Below, piece by piece: positions 9,275 through 17,793 of a stretch of DNA of 64,000 nucleotides. Below the pieces are notes generated by a model. That model did not search any database. It was given only the letters and a program-made list of their open reading frames with translations, and was not told where the DNA came from. Position 1 is the stretch's first letter. The number at the start of each line of letters is the position of its first letter. The stretch is from assembly GCA_019634625.1 (NCBI GenBank), contig JAHCBA010000007.1:62001-126000 (forward strand), read 5' to 3'. The position numbers were made by a program, and so were the translations under genes. Source of the DNA: Verrucomicrobiia bacterium. GTDB lineage: Bacteria > Verrucomicrobiota > Verrucomicrobiia > Limisphaerales > CAIMTB01.

Positions 9275-10258
9275 ATGGGTGTCCTGAACGACGGCTTCGT
9301 GCGACTGTGCGAGACCTGCCGCAGGCTCCGGTTCGAACCCCATGACATTGCGGCGCAGCTCGATGCGCGCGGGCGCTACGTTGTGCCGCTCGACGAGGAG
9401 TTTCCTCTGGCCATCAAACTCTTCCGCTACACGTCGCGCCGGCACACACGGGGCGGGACCTGGCATGAGCGGCTGGAGCTGTTCCTTCCCCTCGACGGCC
9501 CGGCCCGCTTTCGCATGGGGGAACAGGAGGTCGGCCTGGACCGCGGCGATCTGCTGGTGGTGGACAACCTGAAGCTCCATCACGTGGTGGACTTTCCCGG
9601 CTTCGACACACGGGTCATCGTGGTGAGTTTCCTGCCCGAGTTCGTTTACAGTCTCGGCTCTCCCTCGCACGACTACGCATTCCTCCTGCCGTTCTACTCC
9701 AAGCTGGAAAAGAAGCCCCATGCCATGCGGGCCGGGGACAAGGCGGCGGCGGACGTTCACGGAGCCATGACGCGCCTGCTCGACTGCTATTTCGGCGGCA
9801 CGGAGAAACCGTTCTTTCAGGCGGGCTCCAAGGCGTTTCTGCTGGAGCTGCTCTATCATCTGGCCGCGCATTTCCGGGCCTCGGCGGTGGCGAAATGGGA
9901 GTTCATGCGCCAGCAGGAACGGTCCCTTCGGCTCAAGAGACTGTTCGACCACATCAATGCCTGTCCTGCGGGAAAACTCCCCGTCAGTGCCGCGGCCCGG
10001 CTGGCCGGGATGAGTGCGCCGCAGTTCATGAGAACCTTCAAGCAGGTGGCCGGCATGACCCTGGTGGCCTACCTGAACCATGTGCGCCTCTCCAACGGTG
10101 CGCGGTTGCTGCGCGAAACCGACAAGTCGATCGCCGAGATCGCCAGCGAGGTGGGATTCTCCGACCAGAGCTATTTCGACAGACGGTTCAAACGCGCCTT
10201 CGGGCAGGTGCCCAAGGAGTTTCGCCGGCGCGCGGTCCGTCCGTCCGGTTCCGGGTGA
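9275..10258 (+). CDS. AraC-family transcriptional regulator
   Basis: This 327-aa regulator has an N-terminal cupin-like sensing domain (residues about 40-130, with HERLELFLPLDGPARFRMG) and a C-terminal double helix-turn-helix (about 225-320; ISVAARL-type helix, then SIAEIASEVGFSDQSYFDRRFKR). The open frame runs back to 8972 inside apnL, but the ATG at 9275 gives a normal-length protein that begins after the apnL stop. It lies between the catabolic operon and the GH140 gene, so it is the obvious local, probably sugar-responsive, regulator. The inducer is not visible. Confidence 0.9.
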   Translation: MGVLNDGFVRLCETCRRLRFEPHDIAAQLDARGRYVVPLDEEFPLAIKLFRYTSRRHTRGGTWHERLELFLPLDGPARFRMGEQEVGLDRGDLLVVDNLKLHHVVDFPGFDTRVIVVSFLPEFVYSLGSPSHDYAFLLPFYSKLEKKPHAMRAGDKAAADVHGAMTRLLDCYFGGTEKPFFQAGSKAFLLELLYHLAAHFRASAVAKWEFMRQQERSLRLKRLFDHINACPAGKLPVSAAARLAGMSAPQFMRTFKQVAGMTLVAYLNHVRLSNGARLLRETDKSIAEIASEVGFSDQSYFDRRFKRAFGQVPKEFRRRAVRPSGSG

Positions 10259-10324
10259 ATTTCGTGCAAGCTTTTTCCCGGCACGTCCTAGTGGCGCCGG
10301 GATGCCCGTGGCAGCCTCAACGCC

Positions 10325-11758
10325 ATGCAATCCCGGACCCTTCGTGCCCTCGCCTGTCTGGCCGTCTGGGCCCTGGCCCTGCCGGCGTCCATGGCCGCAG
10401 CCGCCCCGTCGATCCAGGTCAGCGAAAACCGGCGCTTCCTCGTCACCGCCGATGGCCAGCCGTTCTTCTGGCTGGCCGATACGGCTTGGGAACTCTTCCA
10501 CCGTCTGAACCGCGAGGAGGCGGACCGCTATCTCCAGGATCGGGCGGACAAGGGCTTCACCGTCATCCAGGCCGTGGCGCTCGCCGAACTGGACGGTCTC
10601 AACGACCCAAATCCCTACGGACACCGCCCGCTCATCGACAACGATCCCACCAAGCCCGATGTGAAGGACGGCCCGGCCAACGATTACTGGGACCATGTGG
10701 ACTACATCGTGCACAGGGCGAACTCCCTCGGGCTGGTGATCGGAATGCTCCCGACGTGGGGCGACAAGTGGAACAGGAAGTGGGGCGTCGGCCCGGAGAT
10801 CTTCACCCCCGCCAACGCCGGCACCTACGGGGAATGGCTCGGACGTCGCTACCGCGAGGCCGGCATCGTCTGGATCGCGGGCGGCGACCGGCCGGTGGAA
10901 AGCGACCTGCACCGGGAGATCAACCGCGCCATGGCGAAGGGCCTGCGCCGGGGGGACGGCGGCGCCCATCGAATCACCTGGCATCCCAGCGGCGGGCAGG
11001 GTTCGGCGCAGTATTTCCACGAGGAGGACTGGCTGGACTTCAACATGCGGCAGAACGGCCACGTCGCCGAATACACCGGCCGCTACGACAGCACGCGCAA
11101 GGATTACGACCGCACGCCCGTCAAGCCCGTGCTCGATGGCGAACCGATCTACGAGGACCACCCCGTGGCCTTCAAGGCCAACGAGCTGGGCCATTCGATC
11201 AGTGGCGACGTGCGGCGGCCGCTCTACTGGAACCTCTTCTCCGGCGCGTTCGGTCACACCTACGGTCATCACTCGATCTGGCAGATGTGGGCGCCCGGAC
11301 GGAACCCGGTCAACAACCCGCTGATGCCCTGGTACGAGGCCATCCATCAACCCGCCGCCGCGCAGATGCAGCATGGCAGGCACCTGATGCTCTCCCGCCC
11401 GTTCCTCACCCGAATCCCCGACGACTCGATCCTCGTCACCGACCGCGTGCCGACGAGCGTCCCCGGTGCGGGCCGGTACCGGTTCGTGGCCACACGCGAC
11501 ACCGACGGCACCTACGCAATGGTCTATGCGCCCGTGGGCAGGAGTTTCAGGGTGCGGATGGAGGTGATTCGCGGGCCGAAGGTCCAGGCGTGGTGGTTCA
11601 ATCCGCGCGACGGCGGAGCCCGGGTCATCGGTACCTTCCCCAACGAGGGCGAGCGCACCTTCCATCCGCCCGACCTGGGCGAGATGCTCGACTGGGTGCT
11701 GGTGCTCGACGACGCCACCAGGGCCTATCCCGCGCCGGGCCGGCGTCCGTCGCCCTGA
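10325..11758 (+). CDS. Secreted DUF4038 glycoside hydrolase, GH140 apiosidase-like
   Basis: The 477-aa protein has a clear signal peptide (hydrophobic 8-22, cleavage near AAAA/PS at 24-28). The DUF4038 barrel starts at [20 protein letters not shown] and contains [12 protein letters not shown] (Asp188) and [12 protein letters not shown] (Glu273). These are the places expected for the acid/base and nucleophile of GH140 enzymes, the family of the RG-II apiosidase. A C-terminal beta domain (about 390-470, ending in LDWVLVLDD) fits the Collagen_bind_2 module that usually follows. It sits 66 bp after the AraC gene. Position next to an apiose pathway strongly supports apiose release. Confidence 0.82.
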   Translation: MQSRTLRALACLAVWALALPASMAAAAPSIQVSENRRFLVTADGQPFFWLADTAWELFHRLNREEADRYLQDRADKGFTVIQAVALAELDGLNDPNPYGHRPLIDNDPTKPDVKDGPANDYWDHVDYIVHRANSLGLVIGMLPTWGDKWNRKWGVGPEIFTPANAGTYGEWLGRRYREAGIVWIAGGDRPVESDLHREINRAMAKGLRRGDGGAHRITWHPSGGQGSAQYFHEEDWLDFNMRQNGHVAEYTGRYDSTRKDYDRTPVKPVLDGEPIYEDHPVAFKANELGHSISGDVRRPLYWNLFSGAFGHTYGHHSIWQMWAPGRNPVNNPLMPWYEAIHQPAAAQMQHGRHLMLSRPFLTRIPDDSILVTDRVPTSVPGAGRYRFVATRDTDGTYAMVYAPVGRSFRVRMEVIRGPKVQAWWFNPRDGGARVIGTFPNEGERTFHPPDLGEMLDWVLVLDDATRAYPAPGRRPSP

Positions 11759-11846
11759 ACGGTCTCGTTCGGCCCGGCTCCGTCGCCATGCCGTCACCCG
11801 ACGCGGCAAGAGGTTCAGGTCCGTCGAGGAACGCCTGTTCGGCCTG

Positions 11847-11895
11847 GAGCCTGTCTTAAAACTGGGAGGGGCCCTTCCAGTTTTCAGACAGGCTC
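11847..11895. terminator. 49-bp near-perfect palindrome between convergent genes
   Basis: The arms GAGCCTGTCT and AGACAGGCTC pair perfectly. After one mismatch, AAAACTGG pairs with CCAGTTTT, and the centre (GAGGGGCCCTT) is itself nearly self-complementary. It sits between the GH140 gene and the kinase gene, ending one base before the kinase stop codon, so it can act as a terminator for both strands. There is no long T tract, so a dispersed palindromic repeat that serves as terminator is equally possible. Confidence 0.6.
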
Positions 11896-14800
11896 TTAGG
11901 GCAGGAAGGCCGGTGCCGGGTCCGTCAGTCGGTCGCGAAACAGCCATCGTCCCCATCGGGAATAATAATCATCCTGTGTACCGCTCATCAGCCGGTCACG
12001 AAGCTCCCGCAGTTGCGGTTGGGGTACGAGATGGATTTCACCGTCGCTGCCCAGACGCTTACCCGTCAAGGCCTCTGCCAGCTCCAGAAATGCAGGAGCG
12101 ACCGGGACGGGCGGAAGACCGACTTCCCAGACACGGACCACGCCGTCCGCCGATCCCGTCAACAAACGTTGTGAGTCCGGACTGAAGTTAACCCGGTGAA
12201 CCTCGCCGTCGTGTCTCAGGCGCTCACTGACAGGGTAGCCGGTTCGGGCATCCCAGAGGCACGCCGTGCCGTCATTGGACGCCGTGGCGACCAGCCGTCC
12301 GTTCGGGCTGTAACGGGCGGACCAGATCGCGTCCCGATGCCGCATCCAGCGGGAAACCGGCTGACCTGTCGTTCCATTCCAGACGCGCGCGGTCCCATCC
12401 TCCGAAGAGGTCAGGACGAACCTGCTGTCGGGACTGAAGGCGGCATGAAACACCGCCTTGTCGTGGCGCATGGGCACTCCCATGGGTTGCCCCGATCGAC
12501 TGTCCCAGACCTGCGCGGTCCTGTCGGCGGAGCCGGTGACGATCTTCAGTCCGTCGGGGCTGAATGCCACCGCCCAGAGGACCCCCTTGTGCCACATCGG
12601 CAGGCTCAACCGGGCGCCTGAACTGGCCGACCAGACCCGCGCTGCGCCGTCTATGCAGCCCGTGACAAAGCGTTCATCGTCCGGTGCGATACTCAGGTTG
12701 ATCACGTCATCCGGATGAACGATGGGCGGGATCCGAAGGCTGCCGGTTCCGACATCCCACACCCGCGCACGACCGTCCCGGCACGTGGTGATCAACGAAC
12801 GGCCATCGCGCGTGAACGCGCAGTTCCAAACCTCCCGGGAATGTGCCAGCGGTTCGCCAACAGGAACGCCCGTGTGCGCATTCCAGAGGCGCACGTGATG
12901 ATAGAGGGACGATGTGTAGATCAGTTGCCCGTCCGCCGAGAAGCCGGCGCCATGAATGCTCCTGTCCTGCATCGGCGCACCGAGAGGCTGTGACAACTGG
13001 GCATCCCAAATCCTCGCTTCGTTCAAGGAGACCGTCAGAACACGCCCGCCGTCAGGACTGAACAGGGCGGCGCGAATATTCTCCGCCATCCGAACCCGGG
13101 GGACCCTCGCGCTTCTCATTCGCAGGTCCCAGATCCGTGCCGTGCCATCCGCGGACGCGGTCACCGCAAGGCTACCATTGGCATTGAAGCGGACCGTGGC
13201 GATGGAACTTTCGTGTTCAAACGGTTCACAGGCCGCATCGCCTCCATCCAATTCCCATAGTCTCACCGCCCCCTGCCGACTCCCGGTCAGGAGATAGCGG
13301 CTGTCGGTCGTGACGTCGAAGTCCGAAATCCATTGCGCAATTCCGAAGGGCGTTCCGATCGGCTCCAGGGAACTGACATCCCACATTTGCACCGGTGAGT
13401 TCCATGACACCGTCAGGATCCTCCGGCCGCCACTGACGAACCGCACCAGGAATGGGTCCCCCAACGGAATGGTGCTCCGCCGGAGCTCGGCGCCGGACTT
13501 CGCGTCGAACAGATAGAGGATTCCATCCACCGATGCCACGGCCACGCTGGCGCCACCGGGGCTGAAGTCCGCGCAGCCCTTCTTGATCGCCCAGGGCTCC
13601 ATGAAGTGACCTCCCCTCGAAAGGTCCCAAACCGCCACCTGTTGCTGCATGGTCCCCGTGATGAGCTGCTGGCCGTCCGGACTGAATCGCGCCTGGAACA
13701 GGGGATCTGGAATAGGGAGAGGAGGACAAACCGGCTGCCCGGATCGGGCATGGATCACGAGTACGTTGAGCTCATCCGGAAAGGCGATCCGCTCCCCATC
13801 CGGGCTGACGCAAAGGACGGGCCCGGACATGGGGTCAGCCGCAAAGCGGGCGAGGCTTTGTCCCGTTCGAACATCCCAGAGCCCCACACCACCGCGGTGG
13901 ATGGTGGCGAATCGCGTGCCTTGAGCCAGAAGCGCCGCGCCGGCCACGGGATGGCCGTTTGTAACCACCAGGATGGGGCGTGACGTCGCCGTCTCCCAAA
14001 GGCGTGCCGTCCCATCGCTCGACGCCGTCAGTACGAATCGGTCGTCGGTGCTGAACTCCGCATGAACGACGGGTCCCCCATGACGCAACGGTTCGCTGGC
14101 GGGCACCGCGAAATTCCGAAGGTTGAGTGTGGAAAGGATGCGACTCGCCACAACATCGTCCTGGAGGTTGGAGCGAAGGAATCGGTTGAAATACGACAGG
14201 GCATCGGCGGTCTTGCCCGCCTGCGCCAGATTCTCCGCCTTCTCCCATTCCAGGTCGCGAACGGTCTGTGCCAGTTCGATGTTCGCCTGTTGTGTGATCC
14301 GGCTGGCTCGGGCCAGACGCCAGCCCATGACCGACTGGCTGGCGACCAGGCTCACGACCGCCAGCGTGGTGACCCCCAGAAGGCCGGCGATTCCGGGGGA
14401 GCGGCGAACCCACTTCACCAGACGTTCCAGCGCGGTGACAGGGCGTGCCTTGATGGGCGCATGGTCCAGAAAGCGCCCCAGATCGTCCGCCAGGGCTTGC
14501 GCGGACATGTACCGCTGGGCCGGACGCCTCTGCAGGCACTTGAGACAGATGGTTTCGAGGTCCCGCGCCACGGCCCGGTTCAAGACCCGCGGTGCCACAG
14601 GCTCGGTGTCTCGAATGAGAAGGAGCGTCTCCTGCAGGGATTGCGCGAGGAAAGGAGGCCGGCCAGTCAGCAACTCATAGAGCAAGGCCCCGATCGCGTA
14701 CACGTCGCTCGCCGGACCGACCTCCGCCTGCCGGCCTGCAGCCTGTTCGGGTGCGAGATAGTTCGGTGTGCCCACCAGATGGCCGGTCAGCGTGAGATCG

Positions 14801-15480
14801 CTGCTGCCATCAAGCCGCTTGGCAAGACCAAAGTCAGTGATCCGGATCTGCCCCAAATCGTCGATCAACACGTTCGAGGGCTTCAGGTCGCGATGCAGCA
14901 CCCCCTGTCCGTGAGCGTAATGCATCGCCTGGGCAAGGACCCGGGCAAACTCGGCGGCCCGCGGCGACGGGACCGGTCCCTCCCTGAGCAACTCCGCAAG
15001 GCTGCGTCCATCGATGTACTCCATCGAAAAGAAGTGCTGCCCGTCACACTCCCCAACCTCATGGATCGCAACGATGTTCGGATGGCGCAGGGCCGCCGCG
15101 GACCGGGCTTCGCGCTTGAACCGTTCGATGCTTTCGTTGCTCGAATACCGGCCCAGAAGCAGCAACTTCACCGCGACGATCCGGTTGAGGCTGATCTGGC
15201 GTGCCCGATAGACAACCCCCATCCCGCCATGCGCAATCTCCTGCTCCAGGACGTAGTCGCCGAAGCGCAATCCAACCGGTTCGCCTCCAGACGGGACCGC
15301 CGTGTTCGCCGCCCCGCCATCCATGGATCCTGGCTCTTCCCCGGAGAATGCGGCGAGGTCAAGCATGCAGGTCCAACAGGCGCTGCTCGATGCATCGGGC
15401 GGCAGCGGGGCTCCGCATCGCGGACAAGGAAGACTCGAGTCTGACGAACGAGGTGTCACGCTGTTGGTTCCTGCCGTCAA
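11896..15480 (-). CDS. Membrane Ser/Thr protein kinase with C-terminal WD40 propellers
   Basis: The 1194-aa protein begins with a putative zinc ribbon (CPRCG at 19-23, CWTC at 35-38). A PknB-type kinase domain (about 75-340) follows, with catalytic Lys105, HRDLKPSN (Asp198), DFGLAKRL (216-223) and APEQ (243-246). One transmembrane helix (about 363-385) is followed by a short coiled segment. From about residue 465 to 1130 there are roughly fourteen WD40 repeats (recurrent FSPDG...TGS.DGTARVWD). The kinase should be cytoplasmic, and the side of the WD40 part depends on topology. The start is a TTG at 15480, fixed by an upstream in-frame stop; it lies 20 bp after the sigma gene, so the two form a pair. 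Confidence 0.9.
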   Translation of the reverse strand: MTAGTNSVTPRSSDSSLPCPRCGAPLPPDASSSACWTCMLDLAAFSGEEPGSMDGGAANTAVPSGGEPVGLRFGDYVLEQEIAHGGMGVVYRARQISLNRIVAVKLLLLGRYSSNESIERFKREARSAAALRHPNIVAIHEVGECDGQHFFSMEYIDGRSLAELLREGPVPSPRAAEFARVLAQAMHYAHGQGVLHRDLKPSNVLIDDLGQIRITDFGLAKRLDGSSDLTLTGHLVGTPNYLAPEQAAGRQAEVGPASDVYAIGALLYELLTGRPPFLAQSLQETLLLIRDTEPVAPRVLNRAVARDLETICLKCLQRRPAQRYMSAQALADDLGRFLDHAPIKARPVTALERLVKWVRRSPGIAGLLGVTTLAVVSLVASQSVMGWRLARASRITQQANIELAQTVRDLEWEKAENLAQAGKTADALSYFNRFLRSNLQDDVVASRILSTLNLRNFAVPASEPLRHGGPVVHAEFSTDDRFVLTASSDGTARLWETATSRPILVVTNGHPVAGAALLAQGTRFATIHRGGVGLWDVRTGQSLARFAADPMSGPVLCVSPDGERIAFPDELNVLVIHARSGQPVCPPLPIPDPLFQARFSPDGQQLITGTMQQQVAVWDLSRGGHFMEPWAIKKGCADFSPGGASVAVASVDGILYLFDAKSGAELRRSTIPLGDPFLVRFVSGGRRILTVSWNSPVQMWDVSSLEPIGTPFGIAQWISDFDVTTDSRYLLTGSRQGAVRLWELDGGDAACEPFEHESSIATVRFNANGSLAVTASADGTARIWDLRMRSARVPRVRMAENIRAALFSPDGGRVLTVSLNEARIWDAQLSQPLGAPMQDRSIHGAGFSADGQLIYTSSLYHHVRLWNAHTGVPVGEPLAHSREVWNCAFTRDGRSLITTCRDGRARVWDVGTGSLRIPPIVHPDDVINLSIAPDDERFVTGCIDGAARVWSASSGARLSLPMWHKGVLWAVAFSPDGLKIVTGSADRTAQVWDSRSGQPMGVPMRHDKAVFHAAFSPDSRFVLTSSEDGTARVWNGTTGQPVSRWMRHRDAIWSARYSPNGRLVATASNDGTACLWDARTGYPVSERLRHDGEVHRVNFSPDSQRLLTGSADGVVRVWEVGLPPVPVAPAFLELAEALTGKRLGSDGEIHLVPQPQLRELRDRLMSGTQDDYYSRWGRWLFRDRLTDPAPAFLP

Positions 15481-15500
15481 GTGCCGGCAGGATCACGGCC

Positions 15501-16238
15501 TCACGTCGTGAGAATGCGCCGCAGATATCTCAGTTCGCTATCGACGTCCTCATCCGGTCCGATGGTCTGGGCGATCTCCTCCCGCAGCAGGTCGCGGTAC
15601 CGCGCTTGCAACCGGTGCATCGTCACCCGGATGGCCACGACCGTCATGTTGAGTTGAGCGGCGATCTGCGCATAGGGCGTGCCCGTGTCGTCTCCCCACA
15701 AATGGGGTTCCAACAGATCAAACAATTCCTCCCGGCTGTTCGAATGAAACTCCCTCCGCACCCGCCCCAGCGTCTCCGAGAGAAGCGTTGACGCCCAGCG
15801 TCGCTCGAAGATCCGCTGCGGCGACATCTCCGGAAACGGATCCCTGGCGTACTGCTCCTCGGCGCTTTGCGGATCCCAGGAGATGAACTCCCGTCCACCG
15901 CCACGCTTCTGCCTCGTGGCCCGCGCATGCTCGTTGTGCAGAAAGTTCTCGAAGGAATGCAGCAGAAATGTGCGGAAACGGCCCCTCTCGCGGTCCCCAA
16001 GCGCAATCTGATTCCTGGCCAGGAGCTTCGCGAAGAATGCCTGGGTCAGGTCCTGCGAATCCTCCGGCGAGCGCCCGTGGCGCCGCACACAGCAATACAA
16101 TGGATACCAGTAGGTCTGACAGAGACGCGTAAGAGCCTGATGCGCATCCGGCGAATTCAAGTCGCTCGCGGCCAGAACAACGCTCCAGTGCGTGGTCCGG
16201 AAGAGTCCTTGAGGTCTGCCCGCGTTCGATTCCGCCAT
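15501..16238 (-). CDS. ECF-type RNA polymerase sigma factor
   Basis: The 245-aa sigma-70 family factor has a region-2-like part (TRLCQTYWYPLYCCVRRHGRSPEDSQDLTQ, split here only by line) and a region-4 helix-turn-helix (YAQIAAQLNMTVVAIRVTMHRL) near the C-terminus. The frame is open to 16526, but I chose the ATG at 16238 (MAESNAGRPQGLFRTTHWS) because homologues start just before an FRTTxWS motif and the upstream part overlaps a repeat element. It is directly followed by the WD40 kinase. Sigma/kinase pairs of this sort are common in Verrucomicrobiota and Planctomycetota and suggest control of the sigma factor by phosphorylation. Confidence 0.87.
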   Translation of the reverse strand: MAESNAGRPQGLFRTTHWSVVLAASDLNSPDAHQALTRLCQTYWYPLYCCVRRHGRSPEDSQDLTQAFFAKLLARNQIALGDRERGRFRTFLLHSFENFLHNEHARATRQKRGGGREFISWDPQSAEEQYARDPFPEMSPQRIFERRWASTLLSETLGRVRREFHSNSREELFDLLEPHLWGDDTGTPYAQIAAQLNMTVVAIRVTMHRLQARYRDLLREEIAQTIGPDEDVDSELRYLRRILTT

Positions 16239-16307
16239 CGACGACCCGCTTGGTATAGATCTCGCATCTCTCCGCCGACAAGGGGAAACTTCTGCGTGGA
16301 TCCATGC

Positions 16308-16452
16308 CCGGTGCATCCCCAAGCGGCGGTGAGGATGCGAATCGGAGGGACGAGCTCCGCGAGTCCTCATTCCATTGCACCACTCCCCTGCGGCCTCGTG
16401 GAACCCGGCCCTCCGAAGCGACGCTTCGCGATGTTCGCTCATCTCCCCACAA
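16308..16452 (-). repeat. Dispersed intergenic repeat, copy A
   Basis: On the minus strand this reads TTGTGGGGAGATGAGCGAAC, then a block with CGCGAAGCGTCGC, GTTCCACGAGGCCGC and GGACTCGCGGAGCTCG, and ends in GGGATGCACCG. The same order of blocks occurs at 57088-57243 on the plus strand, and the tail occurs at 36557-36605. It fills most of the 290-bp gap between the hydrolase and sigma genes and has no convincing reading frame. Confidence 0.8.
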
Positions 16453-16528
16453 ATCCAGGAGGCACGGGCCCATGCCGCCGGGGGCACACACACGGACCCG
16501 GTGATGGAGGGAGGGAGTTCGTGCATGG

Positions 16529-17728
16529 TCAGTGGGTCCCCAGCACATCGTCGAGCCAGTCGAACATTCGCTGGTGCAACAGGGATCGCCCTGTCATCGC
16601 GCAGTGGCCGCCGGCGCCCTCGGACGCGAGGAACCGCACCAGCGTCCCGGGCGCCCGGAGCGCCTCATAAACCTCGGGCGCCGTCGCCGCCAAAGGATCA
16701 CTCTCCTGCCACGCTACAAACACCGGACAACGAATCGACCGCAGGATCCCCTCGTTCGTGTACTGCCCCGCAACGCCAAGGAATTCGGCCACCGAACGGA
16801 CCCCGTGGACCCAGAATCCGCGCTGCAGGATGCTCCATCGCAGCTCGGCCGTGGACTCGATCAGCGCCACCAGCGGTGCCAGTTGGGCCGGATCGGCCTC
16901 GGAGGGCTTCGCCAGGACTTCACCCGGCAGGTCCGGGCAAATCTTCCGAAGCGGTGCCAGCAGGCTCATAAGACCCGGGTCCGCCGCACAGGCTGCCAGG
17001 CGCGGCTCCCCGCCCGCGCCGCGGAGCGCGAGATACCCACCAAAGCTCCAGCCCGCGAGCGCAATCCGGTTCGGGTCGATCTCGGGGCGCGTCATGGCGA
17101 AATCCACCACCGGCCGTATCACGTTCTCCCAGTCCGGCCGCATCCGGAGACCCTGCCGGATCAGGACCCGTCCCTGCCCCGGTCCATCGAAAAGCAGACA
17201 ATGACAACCCCGTCGGTTCGCTGCGATGGCGAAGGCAAAGTACATCTCATGAATCGTCGAGTCGTAGCCATTCGTTGCAATCAGCGTTCTTGCCGGCCTT
17301 GACGCACCCGGCGCCCGGCAGAAGTAGCCGGGAAGCGTCGTGCCCTCGTACGGAATCTCCACCGGTTCGAGGAGGGAATCGGCGCGCTCCGCAAAGCCCC
17401 GAAAGGTCTCCGACTCGCGTTCGAAGCCGTGCAACACCTCAGGTGCCGTCGGTGCCCCGTAATGCATGAGGTACGAGGTCCGGTAGTAGTTCGAGGCCCG
17501 CAACCAGGCTTCCCTCGCACTCACGGCATGTCCACGCGCCGCGCACGCATCCCCGATGGCCGCAATCCGGTCCGCGGTCACCGTCCATTCCCGTTGCCAC
17601 GAACCTGCGTCGCCGGGCAACACACGGGCCATGGTCGTCGTGACTTCTCCAAAGTCCGCCCCTCCAAATTGCACGTGGGCCAGCGTCCGCGATGCCTGGT
17701 GAGCAAAGAATGAGTCTGCCGATAACAT
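16529..17728 (-). CDS. Alpha/beta hydrolase (FrsA/DUF1100-like)
   Basis: The 399-aa protein has a helical N-terminal cap of about 130 residues and an alpha/beta hydrolase core. The nucleophile elbow is GWSFGG, the acid is probably Asp in WQESDPLA, and the late His is in GAGGHCAM, giving a full triad. The long N-terminal part and the core motifs resemble 2,6-dihydropseudooxynicotine-hydrolase/FrsA-like enzymes. I chose the ATG at 17728 (MLSADSFF) because TGGAG lies a few bases upstream; the frame also allows 17758. No signal peptide is visible. The substrate is unknown. Confidence 0.8.
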   Translation of the reverse strand: MLSADSFFAHQASRTLAHVQFGGADFGEVTTTMARVLPGDAGSWQREWTVTADRIAAIGDACAARGHAVSAREAWLRASNYYRTSYLMHYGAPTAPEVLHGFERESETFRGFAERADSLLEPVEIPYEGTTLPGYFCRAPGASRPARTLIATNGYDSTIHEMYFAFAIAANRRGCHCLLFDGPGQGRVLIRQGLRMRPDWENVIRPVVDFAMTRPEIDPNRIALAGWSFGGYLALRGAGGEPRLAACAADPGLMSLLAPLRKICPDLPGEVLAKPSEADPAQLAPLVALIESTAELRWSILQRGFWVHGVRSVAEFLGVAGQYTNEGILRSIRCPVFVAWQESDPLAATAPEVYEALRAPGTLVRFLASEGAGGHCAMTGRSLLHQRMFDWLDDVLGTH

Positions 17729-17793
17729 AAAACTCCAGAAATGCCGCCGATGAACCACCCATCAATCCTCGTATGCCGGTCCCAACCCTGTGC

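Noticed and set aside
7288-9348. Minus-strand ORF of 686 codons opposite apnL
   Set aside because: The plus strand carries the conserved ApnL-like protein with ATGA coupling; the minus product is low-complexity-like.
9266-11956. Minus-strand ORF of 896 codons opposite the AraC and GH140 genes
   Set aside because: Both plus-strand proteins have clear family motifs; the antisense product has none.
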